Below are positions 36,340-45,057 of a stretch of 64,000 nt of DNA, one piece after another (the stretch's first letter is position 1; each line of letters begins with the position of its first letter). Source of the DNA: Flavobacteriales bacterium. Its GTDB lineage: Bacteria; Bacteroidota; Bacteroidia; Flavobacteriales_D; Crocinitomicaceae. The stretch covers positions 18,997-82,996 of the forward strand of contig CANMHB010000015.1 in assembly GCA_947497485.1 (NCBI GenBank), read 5' to 3'. The notes beneath the pieces were generated by a model. That model was given only the letters and a program-made list of their open reading frames with translations, made no database searches and was not told the origin of the DNA. The position numbers and the translations under genes were made by a program.

Positions 36340-36648
36340 ATGGAATTTAAATTATTTAATAAATCATTCAATATTATTCACATACTAATCTCACTGGGAA
36401 TTTGGACATTAGTATTGCAAAATGCAGGAGTTCTTGAAACCAATAATGGGGTTGAAGTTTTAAACAAAGTTGATGTTGAGGGTACAGTTGATGCGAACAT
36501 AGAAAACACAGTTGATATAAATGTGTCTGAAATAAATGGTGATCAAAATGCTTTTCTAGATCAAGATGGTGAAGGTGAAAATAAATCTAGATGGGGTAAT
36601 TGGGAGAAAAAATACAACAAAATTCCAATTTCATTTGGTAAAGAGTAA
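36340..36648 (+). CDS. small membrane-anchored hypothetical protein
   Basis: The 102-residue product has a single N-terminal membrane helix (about 12-30, IIHILISLGIWTLVLQNAG). A polar tail follows with an imperfect repeat (VDVEGTVDANIENTVDINVSEI), then a basic Trp-containing segment. It is not recognised. It is divergent from the sigma-54 activator gene and 54 bases before the next small gene. Confidence 0.5.
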   Translation: MEFKLFNKSFNIIHILISLGIWTLVLQNAGVLETNNGVEVLNKVDVEGTVDANIENTVDINVSEINGDQNAFLDQDGEGENKSRWGNWEKKYNKIPISFGKE

Positions 36649-36702
36649 TGATTTTCTAAAGAACTAATCGTTTAACTCATTTCACAAATAAAATTTTGAA
36701 AA

Positions 36703-37128
36703 ATGGTTGATGGCTTAAAAAAAATAAATAGAATATTTTATTCTGATTCATATCAGAGTAGTGTGAATGATGAATGGTATGTTGAAGCAATTCAGGAAAT
36801 TAACACAAAATTCTTATTGGAAACCCCAATAAATAGTGATTCTGTTAAACGTTTAGTAGAAGAGGTTTTTAATAACGATAATGTTGAGTTATTAGAACTT
36901 CTAATTTGTGGCTCTCTGGGTTTTGGTTGGGATGAAGGTATCTGTGAATCTGATTTCGAAAGTGCTGACTGGGTTGAAGACAATGAAGACAGACAATACT
37001 ATGATGAAAACTATGGTGAGCAGGGTACTGATTACTTCTCTTTTAGAACAAAAAACAAAACTGTTATTTTCTCTCATATGCGTCATTTTGATCTCCCACA
37101 TGAACTGTATGAGGTAATTGATAAATGA
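36703..37128 (+). CDS. small acidic hypothetical protein
   Basis: This 141-residue soluble protein is strongly acidic, with CGSLGFGWDEGICESDFESADW in two pieces and a C-terminal FSFRTKNKTVIFSHMRHFDLP. It has no signal peptide. The size, charge and lone position are like those of immunity proteins in polymorphic toxin loci, but no cognate toxin is visible and I do not claim it. It is convergent with the gene at 37154 (gap 25). Confidence 0.5.
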   Translation: MVDGLKKINRIFYSDSYQSSVNDEWYVEAIQEINTKFLLETPINSDSVKRLVEEVFNNDNVELLELLICGSLGFGWDEGICESDFESADWVEDNEDRQYYDENYGEQGTDYFSFRTKNKTVIFSHMRHFDLPHELYEVIDK

Positions 37129-37153
37129 TGTTGAACAAAACTGTGGAAATTAT

Positions 37154-37681
37154 TTATTGATAAAACACCACCTTAATTCCATTTTCACTCATAACATCTT
37201 CATCAAATTCATCAAAATTTGTTGAGATCTCATGGCATTTATCTTTGAACATTTCAATAACGCCTTTTTCCTCCAATAAATCAGAAGTTGTTTCAAAGAA
37301 ATAATCATCATCCCAAATGTCATTTGCCAAGTAACCTGATTTCTCTACCTTATAGTAGTATTTGTTTTTTGAATTAATTCGGCGAAGAGTAAAACTCATA
37401 TCTAACATGCTGTTATCATGTTCAATGCTACCCTGGAGTATTGTTTTAGAAAGTTCGGAATTCAGGAATACCTCTTCCCAATATTCATTGTAAAAATCAT
37501 GAAGTTTGTCGTTTTCAAAGGCCCACTTAATAGCAGTTTCAATTTGAGGAATTTCAGCTAGACCTTCAGTAAAATTGAAACCGTCAATGTCAATTAGGCC
37601 GTCTATATCATCAACTGTTTCGATCAATTTGTTTTCCAAACAAAGAGAGATAAGTTTTTTAAGATAATTTTCATGTTCCAT
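37154..37681 (-). CDS. acidic hypothetical protein
   Basis: The 175-residue product is soluble, acidic and mostly helical in its first half (NYLKKLISLCLENKLIETVDD). A beta-like middle follows (MSFTLRRINSKNKYYYKVEK) and the end is ...SENGIKVVFYQ. I do not recognise a family. It lies 79 bases downstream of the RT partner gene on the same strand and could be a third member of that unit or an independent orphan. Confidence 0.5.
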   Translation of the reverse strand: MEHENYLKKLISLCLENKLIETVDDIDGLIDIDGFNFTEGLAEIPQIETAIKWAFENDKLHDFYNEYWEEVFLNSELSKTILQGSIEHDNSMLDMSFTLRRINSKNKYYYKVEKSGYLANDIWDDDYFFETTSDLLEEKGVIEMFKDKCHEISTNFDEFDEDVMSENGIKVVFYQ

Positions 37682-37760
37682 AATTCATTTGCTTTTTATT
37701 ATGATTTAGAAGTTTTACCTGTATTAGAAATCTAAAAACGATTTGAATTAAATCATTTCG

Positions 37761-38408
37761 TTAAAGTATACAATCATTTATCTCAGCGGCAAATTCGTTT
37801 TGAAGATTAAGAAGTGCATCTTTGGCAAATTCAAGATCTCTGCTTTTTAACAGGTGGTAATCAACTTTTTTCTTTCGGATTTTATCTTCATTATCTCTTT
37901 TAAGTCTATGTTTGGTATTATTTAAATCCTCATATAATGCATTGAAATAGGTGCCAATTTGACGTCTGAAATGGTTGTTTGAATGAACAAATTCTAAATG
38001 GGTAAAAGCCGCACGATCATCCGAAAGGTCATAGTTTTGTGTGGGGTGCTTTTTGATTATAGTTTCATTTAAATTTCTTTGGACGTAGTCAATGACAATA
38101 TCTGAGAAACAATCCATAATTTTTTGTAGCCAATTTACAAGATTGTACCCGTGAAGTAGCCTGCATTTAAGTTGAATGTTAAGGCAGGCTTTTGCCTCTT
38201 CTGTAGCATCTTTATATTTGAAGTGATTGAGAGCCCTTTCTAATGAAACTTTCAGCCCCGATTCGCAAATATCCTCCATCAAATATTCTAATGGTCTTAA
38301 AAATGCTTCTTTTCGAAATTCCTCTGCGTCTACTAATGAGCGCATTCGTAGTTGGTGAGCACTTGATTGCTCATTATTTTCACCGCTATAATCCTTATTC
38401 CAACTCAT
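37761..38408 (-). CDS. helical partner protein of the reverse transcriptase
   Basis: The 215-residue protein is almost wholly helical and rich in Leu, Asn, Lys and Glu (FRKEAFLRPLEYLMEDICESG, then YFNALYEDLNNTKHRLKR near the C-terminus). It has no catalytic motif I can name. A weak NxxKH in the last third hints at a HEPN-type helix, but the Arg is missing. Its ATG overlaps the TGA of the RT gene as ATGA, so the two are made in a fixed ratio and probably act together. Confidence 0.6.
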   Translation of the reverse strand: MSWNKDYSGENNEQSSAHQLRMRSLVDAEEFRKEAFLRPLEYLMEDICESGLKVSLERALNHFKYKDATEEAKACLNIQLKCRLLHGYNLVNWLQKIMDCFSDIVIDYVQRNLNETIIKKHPTQNYDLSDDRAAFTHLEFVHSNNHFRRQIGTYFNALYEDLNNTKHRLKRDNEDKIRKKKVDYHLLKSRDLEFAKDALLNLQNEFAAEINDCIL

Positions 38409-40132
38409 AACAGGCCTATGGTTTTAGCTATGTCATATTTACTTAACTGCCCTAAATTCTTTTTATGATAATAATGAAGCAATGTTGTTTTTAGAAACGT
38501 ATTTTTTTCTGACTCAATACTGTGTTTCACTGTGGAATAAAGCTGGTGATTTGGCTCAACTTGTAAAATCAACAGTCTGTAATATGCCAATTTTACATAA
38601 AGTGAATCTGTTGCCTTAAGTTTCTTAAAACAATTTCGTAGTTCTTCAGTCGTTAATTCTTGACTGATAGCAAGAGTAACTATAAATTGGTGCTGAATCC
38701 ACTCGTAAAGACGAAACTTTTCTATATGGTGTAGTAGCTTACCTTTTAAAGATGCATTGGGCTCGTACTTAGCTAAAATCCAATTGAATTGATTTGCTTT
38801 TGCGATAAATTTCCGAGATAATAGAAACCAAATATCGATATATTCTGTATTTGGTTTATAATCAAATTCTAAGGATTCAGATAACGAGAAAATGCTTCGG
38901 TATTCAAATCCAATTTTCAACCACTCGTTTTGATGTTTTCTTAAATCAGATGAAATTTCATCTTCATTCATAAATTCAATACTATCTCCAACCTTCTTTA
39001 CTTTGCTCCAAATTAATTCATCAAGAATTTTAAGTTCGTTTTCAATGTATTCTCTGGCGTCTTCGTCTGATTCGAATTCAAAATCTCTTGTAAAATATAA
39101 GTCACCTTGACTTGCTCCACCAAATTGTTCAGTTAAATCAATTTGGTTGATAGAATCAGAGTCTGCTTTCGTCTTTTTTGGTTCAATTTCTTCTTCAAAT
39201 GCGATTGCCAAATAGGCCATAATATCAGCATTGTCTATTTTTTCTTTTTCTCGGTCCTCATCCAACTTCTCAATTAAAGTTTTTTTGGAGTTTATACTCA
39301 GACCATTTGATTTCAGAAACTTATCAATTTCAACCAAAACTTCAATCAATTCATCCTCACTAGAAGAATAAATACGGAAGTCATCCATATAGCGATAGTA
39401 ACTCAAACCTCTACTTACCATTTTCTCATCGAGATCACCCAAATAAACATTGGCAATAAAAAATGAAGATTGAGGTCCTTGAGGAATACCAACTCCGGGT
39501 GTCGCAGATTCAGATGTGCCAGACCAAGTATTTAAACACTCACTGAACAAATCCAACACAGTGGGATCAATATCGAATTTCTTAAATAAGAGTTGTAATA
39601 GTTTGCTATGAGGGATACAGTCAAAAAAGCCAGTTATATCTGTCTCCAGTTTGTATGTCATGGAATGGTCATCAACTTCTGCATTAACAGATTCAGCAAA
39701 TTGATTCCACTTTGACATCCACAATTCGAAAAAGTAAAAATGAGGATTTTCAATATTTAAAAGGTCAACACCAAGTTTTACTTCTTCATTTAAAACACTA
39801 CCAAATACGAAGTTTTCATATTTTTCAGTTGTGTCATAAGCTCTGTATGCAATCGTATCGCAAATGCATTGGTAAACAATTGCATCTTCAATGCAAAGTA
39901 TTGTTTTTGCTCGTTGGGTTCCTGTTGCTTTTGGCTCGTAAAATTTAGCTGGTCGTGATGGTTTGTATTCACCAGCAATCAAAAGTTCGGATAGGTATTG
40001 CAGGTTATTATCAATATTTGCCTCAAATAACTCAATACCAGCATAGTCTTTTACATCACGATTACTATCTCTAATTGTGCGCTCCCATGCGATGGTAAGA
40101 TTCGGTATGTCGAAGTAATTTTTCAGAGTCAA
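38405..40132 (-). CDS. unknown-group reverse transcriptase (defence-type)
   Basis: The 575-residue protein has the RT palm motifs in order. Motif A is DITGFFD (Asp165). The GIPQGPQSS block is at about 215-223. Motif C is YMDD at 248-251 (Asp250, Asp251), followed by GLSINSKKTLIE. An N-terminal finger region is present. A C-terminal region of about 270 residues, not a known maturase or integrase domain, follows. There is no retron or intron structure visible. RTs of this solitary type in defence islands act in phage abortive systems. Which class it belongs to cannot be settled by eye. Confidence 0.75.
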   Translation of the reverse strand: MTLKNYFDIPNLTIAWERTIRDSNRDVKDYAGIELFEANIDNNLQYLSELLIAGEYKPSRPAKFYEPKATGTQRAKTILCIEDAIVYQCICDTIAYRAYDTTEKYENFVFGSVLNEEVKLGVDLLNIENPHFYFFELWMSKWNQFAESVNAEVDDHSMTYKLETDITGFFDCIPHSKLLQLLFKKFDIDPTVLDLFSECLNTWSGTSESATPGVGIPQGPQSSFFIANVYLGDLDEKMVSRGLSYYRYMDDFRIYSSSEDELIEVLVEIDKFLKSNGLSINSKKTLIEKLDEDREKEKIDNADIMAYLAIAFEEEIEPKKTKADSDSINQIDLTEQFGGASQGDLYFTRDFEFESDEDAREYIENELKILDELIWSKVKKVGDSIEFMNEDEISSDLRKHQNEWLKIGFEYRSIFSLSESLEFDYKPNTEYIDIWFLLSRKFIAKANQFNWILAKYEPNASLKGKLLHHIEKFRLYEWIQHQFIVTLAISQELTTEELRNCFKKLKATDSLYVKLAYYRLLILQVEPNHQLYSTVKHSIESEKNTFLKTTLLHYYHKKNLGQLSKYDIAKTIGLL

Positions 40133-40185
40133 AATTGTGAGATTAAAAGTACATTATATTTAAATAAATCTAATATTTAAAAAGA

Positions 40186-40240
40186 AAAAATATGCGTATT
40201 TTTCCATGAAATTTTATTTCGTTAAATTATACCATAATTT
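40186..40240. other. two hairpins in the RT/R-M intergenic region
   Basis: AAAAATA-TGCG-TATTTTT (40186-40203) and AAATTAT-ACC-ATAATTT (40224-40240) are perfect 7-bp stems with short loops. They lie 54 to 110 bases upstream of the RT start, in the 257-base gap before hsdM. They are AT-rich and could arise by chance. They could also belong to a non-coding RNA template or a leader of the RT gene. Confidence 0.35.
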
Positions 40241-40289
40241 TAAAAATAGGTTAGTCAACAAAATTCAATTTTATTATAGTTAGAATAAA

Positions 40290-40297
40290 TAAGTTTG
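40290..40297 (+). promoter_or_regulatory. possible promoter of the R-M operon (-7 element)
   Basis: TAAGTTTG fits the TAnnTTTG box of Bacteroidota and lies 92 bases before the ATG of the first hsdM gene. No good -33 element is seen. It is the best promoter-like site in the gap. Confidence 0.35.
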
Positions 40298-40389
40298 TGT
40301 TTAGATCTTATTTTTTTGTGGCAATAAAATTAGATGGAAAGACACTTATTTTTCACCTGTGAACTAAGATCAAATACAATTGAACTAAA

Positions 40390-41865
40390 ATGAAAATTAC
40401 CCTTTCACAACTTGAACAATACCTTTCAAAGGCCGCTTGGATTCTTAAAGGACCAGTGGATGCCTCTGATTTTAAAATCTATATTTTCCCTTTACTTTTC
40501 TTTAAGCGAATTTCTGATGTTTACGATGAAGAATATCAAGAAGCATTGAAGGAGTCCGGAGGTGATGCTGATTATGCATCACTGCCAGAATTTCATCGAT
40601 TTGTAATTCCTAAAGAATGTCATTGGAATGATGTTCGAGAGACAACGACAAATGTTGGATTAGCCATTGAAAAAGCCTTGCGTGGAATTGAGCAAGCAAA
40701 CCAAGAGTTTTTATATGGGATTTTTGGAGATGCTCAATGGAGTAATAAGAATAAACTTTCGGATCGCTTATTAATCGATTTGGTTGAGCATTTTTCCCAA
40801 TACAATTTATCTAATTCCATGGTTGACCCAGATATGTTGGGACAAGCCTATGAATACTTAATCAAGCATTTTGCAGATTTAACGAATAAGAAGGCGGGTG
40901 AATTTTACACGCCTCGTTCAGTTGTACATTTATTAGGTCTTATTTTAGATCCTCACGAAGGTGAAACCATTTATGATCCTGCGTGTGGAACGGGTGGTAT
41001 GTTGTTGGAATGTGTTGGACATTTGAAAGAAAACAATGAAGATTACCGCACTCTAAAATTGTTTGGACAAGAGAAAAACCTTACCTCCAGTTCAATTGCC
41101 CGAATGAACATGTTTTTGCATGGAATCGAAGACTTCTCAATTATGCGTGGCGATACATTACGCAATCCTGCTTTTTTCGAGGCTGATGGTTTGAAGACCT
41201 TTGATTGTGTGATTGCAAATCCTCCATTTTCTCTTCAAGATTGGGGTGAAGAAAATTGGGTAAATGACCCATATGGACGAAACATTGCTGGAGTGCCTCC
41301 AAAAAGTAATGGAGATATGGCTTGGGTGCAGCACATGATCAAGTCGATGAACAGCACTGGTCGTATGACAGTTGTATTGCCTCATGGTGCACTATTCCGT
41401 AAAAATGCAGAAGGCAAAATTCGTAAATCATTAATTGAGCAAGATTTATTGGAAGCAGTAATCGGTTTAGGAGCAAACATTTTCTATGGAACTCAATTAG
41501 CGGCCTGTGTGTTAATCTTTAGACAAAATAAAGAATCATCTAAAAAGAAAAAAGTACTATTCATTGATGGTTCTAATCAAGTGCGAGTTGGACGCGCACA
41601 AAATTATTTGGAAGAAAATCATGTAAAGCAAATATATGATTGGATAACAGCATTTGAAAACGTAGAAAATTACGTAAAACTAGTTGCCTATAATGAAATC
41701 GCTGAAAACGATTTCAACTTGAACATTCCTCTTTATGTTGAGAAAATTATTGAGGATAATCTTCCAAGTCTGGAAGAGGCTTTATCTGATTTGAAAAGTG
41801 CATGGGAAGAAAGCCAGAAAGCAGAACAGAGATTTAAACAGATTTTAAAAGAATTTACCGAATGA
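40390..41865 (+). CDS. hsdM: type I restriction-modification DNA methyltransferase subunit M (first copy)
   Basis: The 491-residue protein has the helical HsdM N-terminal domain and an N6-adenine methyltransferase core. The SAM-binding motif I is DPACGTGG (196-203) and the catalytic motif IV is NPPF (277-280). With the specificity subunit it methylates adenine in a bipartite target and protects host DNA. Its TGA overlaps the ATG of a second, different hsdM gene. Both copies have full catalytic motifs. Confidence 0.9.
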   Translation: MKITLSQLEQYLSKAAWILKGPVDASDFKIYIFPLLFFKRISDVYDEEYQEALKESGGDADYASLPEFHRFVIPKECHWNDVRETTTNVGLAIEKALRGIEQANQEFLYGIFGDAQWSNKNKLSDRLLIDLVEHFSQYNLSNSMVDPDMLGQAYEYLIKHFADLTNKKAGEFYTPRSVVHLLGLILDPHEGETIYDPACGTGGMLLECVGHLKENNEDYRTLKLFGQEKNLTSSSIARMNMFLHGIEDFSIMRGDTLRNPAFFEADGLKTFDCVIANPPFSLQDWGEENWVNDPYGRNIAGVPPKSNGDMAWVQHMIKSMNSTGRMTVVLPHGALFRKNAEGKIRKSLIEQDLLEAVIGLGANIFYGTQLAACVLIFRQNKESSKKKKVLFIDGSNQVRVGRAQNYLEENHVKQIYDWITAFENVENYVKLVAYNEIAENDFNLNIPLYVEKIIEDNLPSLEEALSDLKSAWEESQKAEQRFKQILKEFTE

Positions 41866-43316
41866 CCCAACAACAACTTGAAAAATACCTTTGGGGTGCA
41901 GCAACACTATTGCGAGGAACCATTGATGCAGGAGATTACAAGCAATATATTTTCCCATTGCTTTTTTTTAAGCGAATTTGTGATGTGTATGACGAAGAAT
42001 TTGAAAATGCCTTAGCAGAAAGTGATGGCGATTTAGAATATGCTGCTTTTGCTGAGCACCACAATTTTATTATTCCAAAAGGAGCACATTGGAAAGACGT
42101 ACGAGAAACGACAGTTAGTGTTGGAATGAAATTGCAAGATGCGATGCGTTCCATAGAGCAAGCAAACCCAGATACCTTATTTGGAATTTTTGGTGATGCA
42201 AGTTGGACCAATAAAGACCGTCTTTCCGATGAAACATTAACCAATCTTATTGAGCATTATTCTCAACACAAACTCAACTTAAAAGCCGTTGCCGATGATA
42301 AATTGGGAAATGCTTACGAATACCTCATTAAAGAATTTGCAGACGATAGCGGACACACCGCAGCTGAGTTCTATACAAACCGAACAGTTGTGAAACTTAT
42401 GACCATGATCATGGATCCACAGCCGGGCGAGAGTGTATATGACCCAACCTGCGGTTCTGGTGGTTTGTTACTGAACTGCGCTCTGCATTTGAAAGAAGAA
42501 GGAAAAGAATACCGCACGCTGAAATTGTATGGACAAGAAATAAACCTTCTAACTTCTGCCATTGCCCGAATGAACATGTTTATGCACGGCATTGAGGAGT
42601 TTAGCATCGTGCGCGGTGATACTTTGGCACAACCTGCCTTCCTTCACAACGATGAATTGAAAAAGTTCAATGTAATATTAGCCAACCCTCCATATTCCAT
42701 TAAGGCCTGGGACCAAAAAGGTTTCTCCAGTGATCCGTATGGAAGAAATTTATGGGGCGTGCCACCTCAAGGTTGTGCAGATTATGCCTTTCAGCAGCAT
42801 ATACAGAAAAGTTTAGATTCTAAAAATGGTCGATCATGTGTGTTATGGCCTTACGGAGTATTATTTCGTGATAGTGAGGCTGATATGCGTAAAAAGATGA
42901 TTGAGGAAGATTTAGTAGAGTGTGTAATTGCATTAGGAAAAAATCTATTCTATAACTCTATCATGGAGTCATGTCTTTTGATAACTAATAATTGTAAAAA
43001 GAAAGATAGGAAGGGAAAGGTTTTATTTATTGACGCAAGGGAAGAATTAAAAAGAGAAAAAACTATAAGCTATTTAATGCCCGAACACATTCTAAAAATC
43101 CACAGAGCGTTTGAAAATTTTGAATCTGTAGAGCATTTCACTTATGTGGCTGGAATGGCTGAAATCATTAAAAAAGATGCAAGTCTTAATATGCCTTTAT
43201 ATGTTAAAAGTGCAAATCAAGACTTAATATTAAAACCAACAGAAGCATTTTTACAATGGACTAATTCTAGTGAGGATTTAAAAAGTTCTATGAACCAATT
43301 ATTGAATATTTTATGA
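41862..43316 (+). CDS. hsdM: type I DNA methyltransferase subunit M (second copy)
   Basis: The 484-residue protein is a diverged paralogue of the preceding HsdM, similar from end to end. It has motif I DPTCGSGG (194-201) and motif IV NPPY (275-278), so it should also be active on adenine. It starts by ATGA overlap with the first copy and ends by ATGA overlap with hsdS. A usual type I methylase is M2S1 with one kind of M. Here a heterodimer M1M2S or two alternative complexes are possible. Confidence 0.88.
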   Translation: MTQQQLEKYLWGAATLLRGTIDAGDYKQYIFPLLFFKRICDVYDEEFENALAESDGDLEYAAFAEHHNFIIPKGAHWKDVRETTVSVGMKLQDAMRSIEQANPDTLFGIFGDASWTNKDRLSDETLTNLIEHYSQHKLNLKAVADDKLGNAYEYLIKEFADDSGHTAAEFYTNRTVVKLMTMIMDPQPGESVYDPTCGSGGLLLNCALHLKEEGKEYRTLKLYGQEINLLTSAIARMNMFMHGIEEFSIVRGDTLAQPAFLHNDELKKFNVILANPPYSIKAWDQKGFSSDPYGRNLWGVPPQGCADYAFQQHIQKSLDSKNGRSCVLWPYGVLFRDSEADMRKKMIEEDLVECVIALGKNLFYNSIMESCLLITNNCKKKDRKGKVLFIDAREELKREKTISYLMPEHILKIHRAFENFESVEHFTYVAGMAEIIKKDASLNMPLYVKSANQDLILKPTEAFLQWTNSSEDLKSSMNQLLNIL

Positions 43317-44491
43317 GTAAAATAATGGAAATTGATATGACAGAAATTATAGACAGCGCTTTGGATCGGTCAAAATGGATTAAATGGAAATTTTCTGAAT
43401 TATTTGAAAACGTCGTTGAAAAGGTTGTGCCAAAAAAATCTGGTATAGAACATTATATAGGATTGGAACACTTAGATTCAGGTTCATTGCATATCAAAAG
43501 ATTTGGAGAAACGGCTTCACTAATTGGAGATAAATTAAAAATATATAAAGGTGATATCATATTTGCTAAACGAAATGCATATTTAAAAAGAGCATCAATT
43601 GCACCATTTGATGCTGTTGTATCGGCGCACTCATTGGTTCTTCGATCTAAATCAAATAATGTACTGTCTGATTTTATACCATTTTTTTTGATGTCCGAGG
43701 AATTTTGGGAAAGAGCAATAGAAATTTCTGTAGGGTCCCTTTCACCAACAATTAATTGGAAAATATTAGCAAAACAAGAATTCCTCCTTCCACCCAAAGA
43801 AGAACAAGCGAAATTGGCAGAGTTACTTTGGGCAATGGATGAAGTGATTGAGAAGGAGAAGGAGGTTTTGGAGAGACAAGAAAATGTTTTTTTATCCTAT
43901 TCAGATTTAATATTCTCGAATGGAATTGGGAATTTTATTGAGCTAAGTAAAATAGGCACCCTAATTATGGGTCAATCACCGGATGGAGGAACTTATAATG
44001 AAGATAAAAATGGAATGCCATTTCTACAAGGAAATGCTGAATTTGGAGATATAAGTCCAAAATTCGTTAAATACACGACTGAACCTAACAAAATAGCACC
44101 AAAAAATAGCATATTAATTTCTGTGAGAGCTCCAGTAGGAGATTTGAATATTGCAAATCGTGAATATTGTATCGGACGAGGTTTAGCGGCTTTATTTATT
44201 GAAAATGAATCATTAAGAAATTATGTTTTTAATTTTTTAAAGTATTCGAAAACCGAATTAGATAAAAGAAGTACAGGCTCTACATTCAAAGCAGTGAATA
44301 AAGATGCGCTATCAACTTTAAAATTGAGGTTGCCTACTGAAAAAGTAATTCAAGAAAATTCAAATAAATTATCTGTAATTCTGAGCACAATTGAAAATTC
44401 AAAATCTCAAATAAATTCATCACTATCCCTTCAAAAAAGTTTAATTAATCAGGTGTTTTCTTTCTCCGTTAACACTTTGGCAGATAAATAG
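43313..44491 (+). CDS. hsdS: type I restriction-modification specificity subunit S
   Basis: The 392-residue product has two target-recognition domains. TRD1 spans about 25-165 (WKFSELFENVVEKV and PTINWKILAKQEFLLPPKEEQ at its end). TRD2 spans about 200-350 (LSKIGTLIMGQSPDGGTY and STGSTFKAVNKDALSTLKLRLP). Each is followed by a conserved helix. Each TRD reads one half of the bipartite site, and the helices set the spacing. The length is normal. The start overlaps the second hsdM by four bases. Confidence 0.9.
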   Translation: MSKIMEIDMTEIIDSALDRSKWIKWKFSELFENVVEKVVPKKSGIEHYIGLEHLDSGSLHIKRFGETASLIGDKLKIYKGDIIFAKRNAYLKRASIAPFDAVVSAHSLVLRSKSNNVLSDFIPFFLMSEEFWERAIEISVGSLSPTINWKILAKQEFLLPPKEEQAKLAELLWAMDEVIEKEKEVLERQENVFLSYSDLIFSNGIGNFIELSKIGTLIMGQSPDGGTYNEDKNGMPFLQGNAEFGDISPKFVKYTTEPNKIAPKNSILISVRAPVGDLNIANREYCIGRGLAALFIENESLRNYVFNFLKYSKTELDKRSTGSTFKAVNKDALSTLKLRLPTEKVIQENSNKLSVILSTIENSKSQINSSLSLQKSLINQVFSFSVNTLADK

Positions 44492-44494
44492 GGT

Positions 44495-45055
44495 ATGGAT
44501 CGAGAGAAATTGGAAAAGTTAAATAACGCAATTGCTTCTCTTCATGAGGACAACGATGTAGCGAGTTTACAAATTAATAAGACAAAGCAAATTAAATTCC
44601 CAAGGAGATTTTTGAGAACATTCGACTACTATAGAGACTACTTTCCGTATATCGAAGATCAAGCGCTTTTAACTCGAATTGTTTCTCATTTAATGCATAG
44701 GGATACATTGCATTGGTTGTGGTTGAAAACAGACATTTGTTGCGAAGCTGAAACAATGGTAATTAAGTTTCAACTCATTACACTTGCTTCAGTTTTAGAA
44801 GGGGTGGTGAAAAACTTAATACCAAAAGCACCGAAGAATGATGATTCTATGTATTGGAGAATAGATCAGCTGCAATCAAAACGATTAATTACCAATGGAG
44901 ATGATTTGAAGCAATTGTGGTATGATAGAAAATCAATCCATCTTCATTTGAATGAATTTGAGGCAAATCCAGTGAGTTATTCAGATGAAAACTATCGTAA
45001 ATGGCATGAGGCAATGAGGTTATTTATGTTGGATTTAAGAAATAACGTTAAATAA
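44495..45055 (+). CDS. hypothetical helical protein inside the R-M operon
   Basis: The 186-residue product is not recognised. It is mostly helical with a central VIKFQLITLASVLEGVVKNLIP. It also has LKQLWYDRKSIHLHLNEFE, where a Arg/His pair (RKSIHLH) looks like a HEPN-type R-x4-6-H motif but may be chance. It lies 3 bases after hsdS and 2 bases before the large GHKL ATPase gene. A link with that ATPase is therefore likely. Confidence 0.55.
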   Translation: MDREKLEKLNNAIASLHEDNDVASLQINKTKQIKFPRRFLRTFDYYRDYFPYIEDQALLTRIVSHLMHRDTLHWLWLKTDICCEAETMVIKFQLITLASVLEGVVKNLIPKAPKNDDSMYWRIDQLQSKRLITNGDDLKQLWYDRKSIHLHLNEFEANPVSYSDENYRKWHEAMRLFMLDLRNNVK

Positions 45056-45057
45056 GA

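Noticed and set aside
37761..38408. HEPN nuclease motif in the RT partner
   Set aside because: NNTKHR has the Asn and His but not the required Arg, and other helical proteins show such strings by chance.
41862..43316. Second hsdM as a decayed duplicate
   Set aside because: Motifs I and IV are complete, the frame is open over full length, and it is coupled on both sides, so it appears functional.
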